Shown here piece by piece: positions 1 to 7,832 of a DNA stretch of 20,088 nucleotides. The translations under genes and the position numbers were made by a program. Origin of the DNA: a virus; the IMG/VR virus record IMGVR_UViG_3300046002_000825, positions 1 to 20,088 of that record; one strand, 5' to 3'. The stretch's first letter is position 1. Every line of letters starts with the position of its first letter. Under the pieces are notes generated by a model, which saw only the letters and a list, made by a program, of their open reading frames with translations, was not told the origin of the DNA and made no database searches.

Positions 1-43
1 AAATAATCGAACCGAAGTTCGGGGTAACATTTACTGTTGCCAT
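1..43 (-). CDS. 5' end of probable major capsid protein gene (partial)
   Basis: An ATG at position 43 opens a reading frame that runs off the left edge of the window after 14 complete codons (MATVNVTPNFGSII). It starts 17 bases after the stop of the scaffold-like gene and is preceded by an A/C-rich leader without a Shine-Dalgarno motif. The order terminase, portal, scaffold-like protein, next gene is where tailed phages normally place the major capsid protein, so that is the most likely identity. The visible residues alone do not prove it. Confidence 0.45.
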   Translation of the reverse strand, partial: MATVNVTPNFGSII

Positions 44-60
44 AATGTGTTTGTTTTAGT

Positions 61-1221
61 TTAAAATTTACTCTTAATTCTTAATTTTGAAGAATCAACA
101 CCATTGATAGCTCTTACTTTAAATCCATTCACGTTAATTTCACCAGCAGACGTTTGTCTAGGTTCTGTTGAAATGTTGTTTGATTTAGCTAACATCTCTT
201 TAATAGCGTCAGCTTTACCTTGTTCGTAAAAATGGTTTGCAATACTGTCAGTGTTTTCAGCAGCATACATTGCTTTATGATACCCAGTCATATCTGTTAC
301 TTCACCTTTTTCGTTTAAGAACTTCTTAAGTAGGTTAGTAATGTTTGATTGTTTATCTGCAACAGCGTCAGTATTTTGTAGATTAAACCTGAATGTTTTT
401 CCACCTGCGTTGAAATCAAAACCTTTGAAATCTTGTGTAAAAAACTTTTTGGTATTATCTTTAAATGCTGAATGCATTTGCTCAACTGATTGTTGATCCT
501 CTTTGTATCGATTGAAAAAATCAATTGCTTTTTGTTGATCTGGGTTTACATTAGACTTTAATTTAATTTCATCATAATATTTACTCTTAAGATCCTCTAG
601 AAAGCTTTTGGCTTTACCAACCTCTTCTTTGAAAGCGATACGTTTCTTTTTAATTTCTCGCTCATCATCCTCATCCTCATCATACGAAAAAGTTTCTTCC
701 ATGTGAAAGTCAATCTCATCTAAATCTAAATGTGGTTTTGTTTTCTTGTAATATTCTTTTAATAGAACTTCTGGGTTTAATTTAGAATAATCCGTATTTA
801 AACGAGTATAATCTTCTATATCTCCACCTGTTTCTTCCATAAAAGTAATTAACTTTTCAATATTCTCTGGTAATGGTTTACCTGATACTTTTAAATCATT
901 AATTGCTTTTTCTGCTTCTGCTTCAAGTTCTTTTGCTTCTTCAGTAGTTTCTGTAATATTAACTACAACTACTTCTTTCTCATCAACCGGTTCGGTAATG
1001 ATTTTTTGTTCGGTGTTTCCTTCGACCACTTCTTGCAATCCCATTTCGGGTTGTCCTGGCTGTAACACGCCTTCATCTGTTGTTTGCTCTTGAACGGCAT
1101 CGCCTACTGGTTTAGTTGTTAAATCTACTTTTGCAACAGACTGAGCTGATACATGTTTAATAGTAGGAACTTTAGCTTTTTTAATTTTAAAGTCACCCTC
1201 TTGTTTAATTTGTTCTGCCAT
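61..1221 (-). CDS. Putative capsid scaffold-like protein, acidic
   Basis: This 386-residue protein follows the portal gene and precedes the probable capsid gene, the usual place for a head-assembly scaffold. The sequence is highly charged and predicted mainly helical. A low-complexity Glu/Thr/Val-rich N-terminal third (about residues 45-105) is followed by an acidic run around residues 178-190 (DEDEDDERE) next to a basic KKKR cluster. The C-terminal half has helical segments and ends in a basic tail. No enzymatic motif is visible. Scaffolds diverge quickly and are recognised mainly by position and composition, so the function is inferred. A minor virion protein between portal and capsid is the main alternative. 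The start at 1221 is ATG, and the 31-base gap to the portal stop contains only A/T-rich leader. Confidence 0.55.
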   Translation of the reverse strand: MAEQIKQEGDFKIKKAKVPTIKHVSAQSVAKVDLTTKPVGDAVQEQTTDEGVLQPGQPEMGLQEVVEGNTEQKIITEPVDEKEVVVVNITETTEEAKELEAEAEKAINDLKVSGKPLPENIEKLITFMEETGGDIEDYTRLNTDYSKLNPEVLLKEYYKKTKPHLDLDEIDFHMEETFSYDEDEDDEREIKKKRIAFKEEVGKAKSFLEDLKSKYYDEIKLKSNVNPDQQKAIDFFNRYKEDQQSVEQMHSAFKDNTKKFFTQDFKGFDFNAGGKTFRFNLQNTDAVADKQSNITNLLKKFLNEKGEVTDMTGYHKAMYAAENTDSIANHFYEQGKADAIKEMLAKSNNISTEPRQTSAGEINVNGFKVRAINGVDSSKLRIKSKF

Positions 1222-1252
1222 GATAAAATATTATATAATTAGTTGTGTTGTT

Positions 1253-3670
1253 CTATTTAGGAGAGAACTGCTCCAAACCAAAACCGCCAAGATTATCAAA
1301 TCCTGCTGATTCAAAGTCTTTTGGTAATGTATTATTCTGTCTTTGTTCAATCAATTCAGATTGTTGTGTGGCTTGTAACTTTGTTCTTTGATCTTTACGA
1401 TCTTCCATCTTATTAAGTTTATCTTGAGCCTGAGCCAGTTGCATTTCTGCTAATTGCAATTGATAACTAAATTCTTCTGCCATTAACTGTTTCTTTATCA
1501 ATGCTTCCTGTTGCATCTTTTGAATCTCGAAATTTAACTTAGATTGCTCTAACTGTATTTTCTGTTCAGTAATTGCTTGCTGCTTTTGTACTTCAGCCAT
1601 AGCTGTTTCCTGTGCTAACTGAGCATTTGCTTGTGCTTGTGCTTGTATATTTGCTTTTTGGTTTGCTTGATCTCTTTCTTGTTTCTTTTTTCTTTTGTAT
1701 TTAAGAGATTGATTAGCTAACTTAATATTTTTAATTTGTCTTAAGTCAATAGCGTCTTCAAGGTCAATACCGCCTGATTGTAAAGCAACTTGTATGTTTT
1801 GTTCTAATTGTGCTCTTTCTTCTTCATCCGGTTCTAATTCTAGATATATACCAAAATCATGTAAGTTTAAGTTTTGTAATTCCTTCAATGTTTCAACTGA
1901 TGATACCGATATACTTTGCATTAATGAACTTGCCGTTAATGGAAAGTTTAATGAATCAGCAACTCTTCTTGAAATATTCTCACATATACGTAAAGTTAAA
2001 TATAAACTAGATTGTAATATGTGTCTTGTTGCAGTGTTTGAATTTGCTGCTGCCATTTTTTGTAAACCAACTAAAGCATCTCTATCTGGCGTACTAGCAT
2101 CTCTTGCTTCATTCAATCCGGTTACATCACGTATCATTTGTAAGTAATATTGATATGTTTGTATCAATGATTGTATCTTACCACTACCCGATGAAGTTTG
2201 TAATTCTTGTATTGGAATTTTAGCCCTGTTCATATCTCCATCTTGTGTCATTGATCTACCAACGATACTACCTGTTTGGAAATACATATTTAATGCTTCT
2301 GCTGGATTATAATTTGTACCATTACCTAAATCAACTTCGGCTAATCCATCAACATCAACAAATACTCCATCCGGAACTAATCTAGCTAATACTTGTTGTA
2401 TCTTTAAATGCGTTAACTGAATCATATCTGCAAACCCTGTTATACGGCTTACTAATGATTCAATTCTTCCTTTATACATTCTTGGTGCACAAATAGCATA
2501 ATTCATTTGTACTCTTGTTGTATCAGCAAATGGTCTCGTCATATTCTCTGCTAGTTTCCATTCTAACATTTTTTCGTGACCTAATATTTTTGCTCCTGAA
2601 TATAAAACTTCAATACTTCTTGATACTTTGCTAAATGTATCGCTTTCTGGTGGATTAAAATCATCCGTTTTTTCTAATGCTTTTTCTAAACCAACATCTG
2701 TTTGTTTAATTTTAAATACTTGATTAGAAAATGTTTTGTATTCAAAATACAATACCTGTACATTAGAAGTGTCATAATCTTGTCCGTAATAGTTACGTGT
2801 ATAATTTACATCACCTGGATATTTTTCAATCTCTTCTAAATCAGCTTTTGTTAAATGTGGAAATTGCATTTTAACCTCTTCTAACGTAACAGATCTAACT
2901 TCACCAACATAATATATATCTTCAAAGTTTGGATCCTCTGTGTAAGAATAAACAAGGTTAGCAGGATCAACATAATCTATTGTTACTCCTTCTGCTTTGT
3001 TCCAATTTGTTTTTGATGCCGCAATACCCAAAACAACTAAATCGTAATTTAATCTTTTGTTTATTAACGGATATTTATTGTTATCTAATATTTGACTTAT
3101 TACTTCTTCTTCAGCTATTTCAATTTCTTGTTTGTAACTTAATTGAAGTCTAATTTCTAATTCTTCTTTATCCTCTGGTAAATTAGCAGGATCCATAGTA
3201 TTATATAGATTTGCTCCTAACGTTCCTTGTATTTCATTTAAAAGATCTTTGGCCATCATGTCTTCAAGTATTGCAGAAGCATAATTTGTTTTCTTTTTAA
3301 TTGAATCTGGATCTTGTGCGTATGCTTTAATATCGTAGTTCTTGCTAGATATACCGTTAACAACGATGTCAACAAACTTAGGTATAACAGGTACAGGTTT
3401 CCAGTCAAGATTCAAATAAGATAAATCACCATTGATTGATAATTCATCTTTATACTTTTGAACTGATTGCTCACCTCTAGCATATAATCTTAATCTGTGG
3501 AAGTTCTGCCAGTTGGATCCCCATCTGTTTCCAGCGCCACCAACTCTATCACCTCTAAACCATTCGTTTTCAATAGCTCTACCTACTTTAGCTCCGTACT
3601 CGTAGCTTTGTTTCTCTGAATCTGGTACTACCTGACTAGGAAAAGAACTATTATTATTAGTATAAACCAT
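1253..3670 (-). CDS. Portal protein (crAss-like type)
   Basis: This 805-residue protein lies three bases downstream of the large terminase, the classic place for the portal, which forms the ring through which DNA enters the head and to which the tail attaches. The N-terminal half has the portal-like features: an early Trp/Arg-rich segment (about residues 38-70), a helix-rich region, and aromatic/acidic segments such as VDPANLVYSYTEDPNFEDIYYVGEV. A region near residues 500-540 includes DVTGLNEARDASTPDRDALVG, comparable with the conserved portal stretch seen in Bacteroidota podoviruses. From about residue 655 to 775 there is a long Gln/Ala/Glu-rich heptad region, consistent with the barrel or crown helices of large podovirus portals. 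The length and this Gln-rich tail match crAss-like portals as I recall them. The start is ATG at 3670. Confidence 0.85.
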   Translation of the reverse strand: MVYTNNNSSFPSQVVPDSEKQSYEYGAKVGRAIENEWFRGDRVGGAGNRWGSNWQNFHRLRLYARGEQSVQKYKDELSINGDLSYLNLDWKPVPVIPKFVDIVVNGISSKNYDIKAYAQDPDSIKKKTNYASAILEDMMAKDLLNEIQGTLGANLYNTMDPANLPEDKEELEIRLQLSYKQEIEIAEEEVISQILDNNKYPLINKRLNYDLVVLGIAASKTNWNKAEGVTIDYVDPANLVYSYTEDPNFEDIYYVGEVRSVTLEEVKMQFPHLTKADLEEIEKYPGDVNYTRNYYGQDYDTSNVQVLYFEYKTFSNQVFKIKQTDVGLEKALEKTDDFNPPESDTFSKVSRSIEVLYSGAKILGHEKMLEWKLAENMTRPFADTTRVQMNYAICAPRMYKGRIESLVSRITGFADMIQLTHLKIQQVLARLVPDGVFVDVDGLAEVDLGNGTNYNPAEALNMYFQTGSIVGRSMTQDGDMNRAKIPIQELQTSSGSGKIQSLIQTYQYYLQMIRDVTGLNEARDASTPDRDALVGLQKMAAANSNTATRHILQSSLYLTLRICENISRRVADSLNFPLTASSLMQSISVSSVETLKELQNLNLHDFGIYLELEPDEEERAQLEQNIQVALQSGGIDLEDAIDLRQIKNIKLANQSLKYKRKKKQERDQANQKANIQAQAQANAQLAQETAMAEVQKQQAITEQKIQLEQSKLNFEIQKMQQEALIKKQLMAEEFSYQLQLAEMQLAQAQDKLNKMEDRKDQRTKLQATQQSELIEQRQNNTLPKDFESAGFDNLGGFGLEQFSPK

Positions 3671-3673
3671 CTA

Positions 3674-5896
3674 TTATATTATTTTTGAACTAAAACCTTC
3701 GTTATTATATTTTTTAAAACCTAATGACACAGTCTCTTTTGGAGCGTGAAATACAGGTGTGTAAGCGTTTTTGTTGCAAGCCATTATAGCTAAACCTGAA
3801 CTAATAGTAGCATCATGCTTAGTTCTATTATTTATATTAAATCTAGACCAGTCATTCAAAGTTTTTTGAAAATACATATCCCCGTAGCCACCTTCTAATA
3901 AACCTACATATTTGTCAATGTACGATTCAATAGCCGCTGCATGAGCTTGTAACATATCTTGTGAAGCTGAAGGTATACCGCCAATTTCTTTTTCTGCTGG
4001 CGATAACTTATTCCATACTTTATCCGGTCTATTCATTGAATAACCTCTATATCCCCTTCTTTTTAAATAGTAAAGCAATCTAGGTTTGTTATTCTCTGCT
4101 AGTATTGGCATACCATAAAATACTAAAGCCATTAATACATCTTCAAAAAATATCTCCGCTGTTTGTGGTCTAGCTATATATTCTAAAAAGAAATGACTAG
4201 GCGGAACATCTTCCATTGAAAACTTTGTCAATCCGTGTAAAGCTCCTTTAGAACCTCTACTTTCATCAACTGTTCCTGATATATCGTAACTGTCACAACC
4301 AAATGCACCGCAATGTTCGTTACCAGGGTATTTAACTCCATTCTTTATAATCACACGATTTTGGAGATTTAGCGGAGGAATCCAAGAAATTAAAAATCTA
4401 CCATCTTTATTTGGTACAAACATAACTTTACTATCTTGTATACCGTTCTCCCATTGGAAGCTACCTTGTGTTATAACATTTGAGTTTCTTAGATCATCAT
4501 TATAATCTATTTGCTCATATATTTTTGTAAGGTTAAATAAAGATTGCTTTGCTTCATCTCTGAAAGCGTGTTGCTCAGTTCTTGGAAACTGTCTGTAGTA
4601 TTCGTTTAATGCATCTTGATCTGATTTCAAACCATCAACTTCATTTTGCCAATGCTCAATAACCCCGTAATCAATCCACATATCATCAGCTCCTTTAATA
4701 GGTTGCTCAGGTGTTAAGAAAACCGGCATACCAAATTTGTCCATGAAACCTTCAAAGTTCCATTCCATCGGTATAAATAAAGAATATAATCCAGAACTTG
4801 TTTGACCATTACGGTTACGTTTAGTTACATCTGAATTATAATATAATTTTTTAAAGTTGTCTCCTCCTTTATCTAAAGCATTTGAAGTAGAACCCATCAT
4901 ACACTTACCAACGATCTTACTACCTAACCTTACACAGGTTTTTGTAATACGCCAGTTATTTAAAATGTTATCCGGTCTTTCCCATTTACCACTTTCATCA
5001 TGAACTAATAATCTTAACTTTTCACCATCATAGCTATTGTCTCCAGTATTTTTCCAGTCAATCGTAGTATCTAATCCTTCAAGCTCTTCTAATTGTTCTT
5101 GAGCATCTAATTTTCTTCTTGTTAATTTTGATGCAGGTATTCTATAAGCTAATTCAGTTTTCGGACGGTCCATACCATCTTGAATTGGTTTAAAGAAAAA
5201 AGGATAGTTTATTGATATAGGTACAACCTTGTCTGTAAACATTTTCTTTGCATCGGCTCCTGACTTCGATAGTATTCCATATCTTGTATCAGAACTTAAT
5301 GTAGCTTGGTTAACTAACTCGGCAGAAGACATAAATGAAAATCCTGAACGTCTATTCTTTAAATAGCACATACCATAACATCTATTATCTGCTTTACAAG
5401 CTTCCCAAAATATAAAGAATACTCTATTGGATTCACGAAAATCCGGAGCGCCAACGTCAATCTTGCTCCATTGTAAATACATATAATGGGTACCGGTTAT
5501 ATAAGTAGGTACACCATTGTTGTAAAAAGAAAAACCTTCTTCTCTGTATTTGAATTCTGCATCAATAAAGTCATACCAATTTTCTTTGAATTTATCTGGA
5601 TATTTATTCCAGTCAAATACACTTTTGATACGCTCAAGCTCTTTTGGATATTTAGCTTGCTCCCAATATTGTTCTTCTTTCTTATTAGATCTTTTGTAAG
5701 CGTTTTCAATATAAGGTAATGCAATCTTTAAATTTTGTATCTCTACGATTTCACCAATCTTACCTGTCTTGCTTATAACAATTACGTCATGATCTTTATT
5801 ATATCCATATTCCCACTTCTTACTTTTATTAAGCCTACTTATAATAGTTGGTTTGATATAGTCAGTTAATGTGGTTATTAAATTTTGTTCGTACAT
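3674..5896 (-). CDS. terL: Terminase large subunit (ATPase/nuclease)
   Basis: This 740-residue protein is the DNA-packaging motor. The ATPase half shows a degenerate Walker A-like segment NRRSGFSF at residues 181-188, in which the usual GKS/T is replaced by GFS, and a Walker B-like LLVHDESGKW with Asp300 and Glu301. A likely coupling motif region is MMGSTSN (about 333-339). The C-terminal RNase H-like nuclease half shows the expected acidic positions: Asp535/Asp538 in FGCDSYDISG, Glu601 in LAENNKPR, and Asp695 in KHDATISSG. The stretch around residues 573-625 (IARPQTAEIFFED, then GYRGYSMNRPDK) closely resembles crAss-like terminases as I recall them. The ATG at 5896 shares one base with the stop of the upstream gene, so the two are probably translationally coupled. 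Confidence 0.92.
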   Translation of the reverse strand: MYEQNLITTLTDYIKPTIISRLNKSKKWEYGYNKDHDVIVISKTGKIGEIVEIQNLKIALPYIENAYKRSNKKEEQYWEQAKYPKELERIKSVFDWNKYPDKFKENWYDFIDAEFKYREEGFSFYNNGVPTYITGTHYMYLQWSKIDVGAPDFRESNRVFFIFWEACKADNRCYGMCYLKNRRSGFSFMSSAELVNQATLSSDTRYGILSKSGADAKKMFTDKVVPISINYPFFFKPIQDGMDRPKTELAYRIPASKLTRRKLDAQEQLEELEGLDTTIDWKNTGDNSYDGEKLRLLVHDESGKWERPDNILNNWRITKTCVRLGSKIVGKCMMGSTSNALDKGGDNFKKLYYNSDVTKRNRNGQTSSGLYSLFIPMEWNFEGFMDKFGMPVFLTPEQPIKGADDMWIDYGVIEHWQNEVDGLKSDQDALNEYYRQFPRTEQHAFRDEAKQSLFNLTKIYEQIDYNDDLRNSNVITQGSFQWENGIQDSKVMFVPNKDGRFLISWIPPLNLQNRVIIKNGVKYPGNEHCGAFGCDSYDISGTVDESRGSKGALHGLTKFSMEDVPPSHFFLEYIARPQTAEIFFEDVLMALVFYGMPILAENNKPRLLYYLKRRGYRGYSMNRPDKVWNKLSPAEKEIGGIPSASQDMLQAHAAAIESYIDKYVGLLEGGYGDMYFQKTLNDWSRFNINNRTKHDATISSGLAIMACNKNAYTPVFHAPKETVSLGFKKYNNEGFSSKII

Positions 5897-6174
5897 TATT
5901 TAGATCTCCCTTCTGCAAACCCTTTAAAAACTTTGCTTGCTTTTTCGCTCGCATCTTGAGCATCTAATTTTTGTCTTTCTTCTTCAATACGATTAAGTAT
6001 CTCGAACGCATCGAAGATGGCTAACTTTTTTGTTGCTGCAGCATTTTTTAATTTATCTGCGGCTAAGTCGTCTTCTCCATTATCTAAGATAGCTTCTTCA
6101 GCAACCTTAATTAACTCCAATACTGCTTTGTGTCCAGCTTGGATTATACTCTGCTTCGTCTCCTCTATATTCAT
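5896..6174 (-). CDS. Small helical protein upstream of TerL (possible small terminase)
   Basis: This 92-residue protein is predicted almost entirely helical (IEETKQSIIQAGHKAVLELI, then an AADKLKNAAATKKLAIFDAF region) with a charged, basic C-terminus (FKGFAEGRSK). It sits directly before the large terminase with a one-base overlap. Small terminase subunits often lie there and are small, helical and oligomeric, so it is a candidate for that role. I see no clear helix-turn-helix, so the assignment is positional only. The only Met is at the start, so ATG 6174 is the only sensible ATG initiation site. That choice forces a 68-base overlap with the tandem GroES-like gene in another frame. Confidence 0.75.
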   Translation of the reverse strand: MNIEETKQSIIQAGHKAVLELIKVAEEAILDNGEDDLAADKLKNAAATKKLAIFDAFEILNRIEEERQKLDAQDASEKASKVFKGFAEGRSK

Positions 6175-6724
6175 ATTTAATTACAATATCATTTGATTTC
6201 ATACAGTATAATCGTTTACCTTCTATAATAAATTCAAATTCCCCGTATGGTTTATATCCTACTAAGTCACCTGGTACTATTTTCGCTTCATTTAAGGAGC
6301 TATTACCATATTTTAGTATTCCAATAAGTCTTTGCTCTTTTTCTAAGCTAAAACTGTTATTATTTTTTATTGGCTGTATGAAGCAACGGTCGCCAAAAGC
6401 TTTCCAATTACCAACATCACCATATAAATATATCTGATCAAAATCTACAAAATACTTGTCTTCGTTAAAGTATGATCTACTGTTCTTTTGTTTACCCTTT
6501 ATATCATAAAATCTTCTAAAAACATTATGATGTATTATTACTTTGTCACCAACTTTAATATCAGTTGTTCCAAATAAGGGCACAGCTAAAACTTCAGCCA
6601 TATTATTAACAGCTTTAAAAGATTCAATCGATGTGTTAACAACCAAATCTTTATCACCTACTTTAACTGTATTGTCATACCTATTACCTACAGGTTTAAC
6701 AATAAAGCTAAATGCACTTCTCAT
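6107..6724 (-). CDS. Tandem GroES-like (co-chaperonin fold) protein
   Basis: This 205-residue protein appears to consist of two GroES-type beta-barrel domains. Domain 1 (about residues 4-102) begins like GroES (FSFIVKPVGNRYDNT) and has a hydrophobic tripeptide LVV at residues 27-29, where the GroES mobile loop carries IVL. It continues with MAEVLAVP, KVGDKVIIHHN (57-67) and a terminal YFVDFDQIYLYGD, matching the GroES order of GEVLAVG, VKVGDKV and the closing strand. Domain 2 (about 108-184) repeats the plan: GDRCFIQPI, RLIGILKYG, IVPGDLVGYKPYGEFEF, RLYCMKSNDIVI. Its presumed loop is short and lacks the hydrophobic tripeptide. The first base of the ATG at 6724 is shared with the preceding stop. 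The last 22 residues are encoded in DNA that also encodes the next gene. A T4 gp31-like role in head-protein folding is inferred, not shown. Confidence 0.7.
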   Translation of the reverse strand: MRSAFSFIVKPVGNRYDNTVKVGDKDLVVNTSIESFKAVNNMAEVLAVPLFGTTDIKVGDKVIIHHNVFRRFYDIKGKQKNSRSYFNEDKYFVDFDQIYLYGDVGNWKAFGDRCFIQPIKNNNSFSLEKEQRLIGILKYGNSSLNEAKIVPGDLVGYKPYGEFEFIIEGKRLYCMKSNDIVIKYEYRGDEAEYNPSWTQSSIGVN

Positions 6725-6951
6725 TAGTATTCTAAATCATATTCCACTGAAATAGCCATGTGACTGTTAAATTTCTTCCACGGCATAACTTCATCACTTT
6801 TCTTTATATAAATATTGTATGAATTATCAACTTCCTCAAATAGTATATGGGAGATTTTATGTCCCCCGTATACTTCTTGATTTACTGAATAGTGCATTGC
6901 GTCGTTTTTATAATCCGCTCCAATACTTATTTTTCTAATGACATTAGCCAT
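6724..6951 (-). CDS. Small conserved-type phage protein, function unknown
   Basis: This 75-residue protein is likely mostly beta strand. It opens with MANVIRKISIGADYKNDAMH and has a central GGHKISHILFEEVDNSYNIYI segment with an alternating hydrophobic pattern. It ends in VEYDLEY, overlapping the next start by one base (TAATG). I recognise the pattern from other marine Bacteroidota phage genomes but know of no function. Its place between the coiled-coil protein and the co-chaperonin-like protein, in the packaging/head operon, suggests a role in head assembly or a coupled process. No catalytic motif, Cys cluster or membrane segment is visible. Confidence 0.75.
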   Translation of the reverse strand: MANVIRKISIGADYKNDAMHYSVNQEVYGGHKISHILFEEVDNSYNIYIKKSDEVMPWKKFNSHMAISVEYDLEY

Positions 6952-7201
6952 TACTTTCTTCCTTCTCGATTTCAGTATAACTACCGTCTTCTAGGTTAAT
7001 ATTAATAGCACCATATTCAGATTCCAATTCTGATTTAAAATCCTCAACTTCTTTATTGACTTCAGCAACTTGATGTAATAACGAATGCTTTTGTGTTTCT
7101 AGAACACCAATGTTCGTTAACAATACGTTTAAGTCTTTTTGTTGAGCAACGATTTTTTCTAATTGATCTTTCTTAATAGTTTTTGTTTCCACTTTTTTCA
7201 T
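6944..7201 (-). CDS. Small coiled-coil protein, function unknown
   Basis: This 85-residue protein has a heptad-like helical region from about residue 10 to 60 (QLEKIVAQQKDLNVLL through EVEDFKSELESEYG). A short strand-like and acidic tail follows (INLEDGSYTEIEKEE). It overlaps the downstream gene by eight bases and starts 28 bases after the tRNA 3' end, so the tRNA lies just upstream of this head/packaging block. Parallel or antiparallel oligomerisation is likely from the heptads. Nothing indicates an enzyme. The start is ATG at 7201 (MKKVETKT). Confidence 0.75.
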   Translation of the reverse strand: MKKVETKTIKKDQLEKIVAQQKDLNVLLTNIGVLETQKHSLLHQVAEVNKEVEDFKSELESEYGAININLEDGSYTEIEKEESNG

Positions 7202-7229
7202 TTTACTTGATTTAATTGTTAATAATTAG

Positions 7230-7302
7230 TAGCAACGTACTGGAGTCGAACCAGTTTAAGCGGGCTTATGAGACCCGTGAGATACCTTACCTCCCACCTG
7301 CT
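7230..7302 (-). tRNA. tRNA with CAU anticodon (tRNA-Met-like)
   Basis: Read on the minus strand, the 73-base segment folds as a cloverleaf. The D stem GAGG/TCTC has a 7-base loop. The anticodon stem CGGGT/GCCCG has loop CTCATAA with anticodon CAT. The variable loop is five bases. The T stem ACTGG/CCAGT has loop TTCGACT. The acceptor stem pairs AGCAGGT with AC(G)TTGCT only if one G in the 3' strand is bulged, so the exact ends are uncertain. No CCA is encoded; the 3' end reads A-CTA. The A11:T24 pair is typical of bacterial initiator tRNA, but the anticodon stem lacks a perfect GGG:CCC set. Elongator Met or lysidine-modified Ile are alternatives. Confidence 0.8.
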
Positions 7303-7305
7303 ATC

Positions 7306-7322
7306 AGCTTACTACATAAGCT
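7306..7322 (-). other. Perfect 6-bp hairpin just upstream of the tRNA
   Basis: The sequence contains a perfect inverted repeat AGCTTA/TAAGCT with a 5-base loop, ending three bases before the predicted tRNA 5' end on the minus strand. It lies in the gap between the stop of the Lys/Met-rich gene (7335) and the tRNA. No T-run follows it on the minus strand, so an intrinsic terminator is unlikely. A processing or pausing element that helps release the tRNA from the operon transcript is possible. The short stem could also occur by chance in AT-rich DNA. Confidence 0.4.
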
Positions 7323-7334
7323 TAGTTATTTTAA

Positions 7335-7805
7335 TTAGCAACTTTTTTTCTTCATTTGCTTCATTGGCATTTTATTCATTTGTTTCATTGGGGATTTTTT
7401 TGCCATTTGCTTAGCAGGAGTTCTAGTATATTTATCCTCAAAACCTTTTTTACCTTCTACTTGAGTTTTTGTAACAGTAGTAGTGGCTCCGCTTTCTTTA
7501 CGAGTTTTGTTAGCCGCTTTATTACCAATGGCAGCCTTTTGTCTTTTAGTAAATAAATCACCCGCCTTATTGCTAGCTTCTATACTATCTGTAGCAGCAC
7601 CTATTTCAATACCACGATCTCTTTCTGATAGTTTTTTAATGCTTGCGCGCTTCTTAGCAGCTTCTTCTCCCGCTTTTACTAATCCTAAAGCTTTTTTTAC
7701 CTTAGGGTCTTCTTGACGCATTGGTGAACCACTCATTAATGTAGGAGAAATTCCTGCTCCAGTTTTTGTACCGTTACCTCTTCCTGGTGTTTGTTTGTAT
7801 GCCAT
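7335..7805 (-). CDS. Lys/Met-rich basic protein with SPMKQM-type C-terminal repeats
   Basis: This 156-residue protein is strongly basic and probably partly disordered. It opens with a Gly/Thr-rich segment (MAYKQTPGRGNGTKTGAG). A helical Lys/Ala-rich middle follows (VKKALGLVKAGEEAAKKR through AAIGNKAANKTRKE). It closes with repeated units: AKQMAKKSPMKQM, NKMPMKQM, KKKSC. The SPMK/PMKQM repeats resemble the basic Ser-Pro-Lys motifs of some DNA-binding tails. I have seen similar tails on small proteins of marine Bacteroidota phages without a known role. DNA or RNA binding, or a minor virion component, is an inference from charge. The start is ATG at 7805 after a T/G-rich spacer. Confidence 0.75.
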   Translation of the reverse strand: MAYKQTPGRGNGTKTGAGISPTLMSGSPMRQEDPKVKKALGLVKAGEEAAKKRASIKKLSERDRGIEIGAATDSIEASNKAGDLFTKRQKAAIGNKAANKTRKESGATTTVTKTQVEGKKGFEDKYTRTPAKQMAKKSPMKQMNKMPMKQMKKKSC

Positions 7806-7832
7806 TTTGTTTGTTTTGTTTTAGGTTAATTG

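Noticed and set aside
12-22. CCGAA/TTCGG palindrome as an operator or terminator
   Set aside because: It lies within the first codons of the probable capsid gene and has only a one-base loop; chance or codon constraint explains it.
1794-2147. Plus-strand frame of 117 codons opposite the portal gene
   Set aside because: It lies fully within the portal coding region, its composition mirrors that gene's codons, and it has no leader or operon partner.
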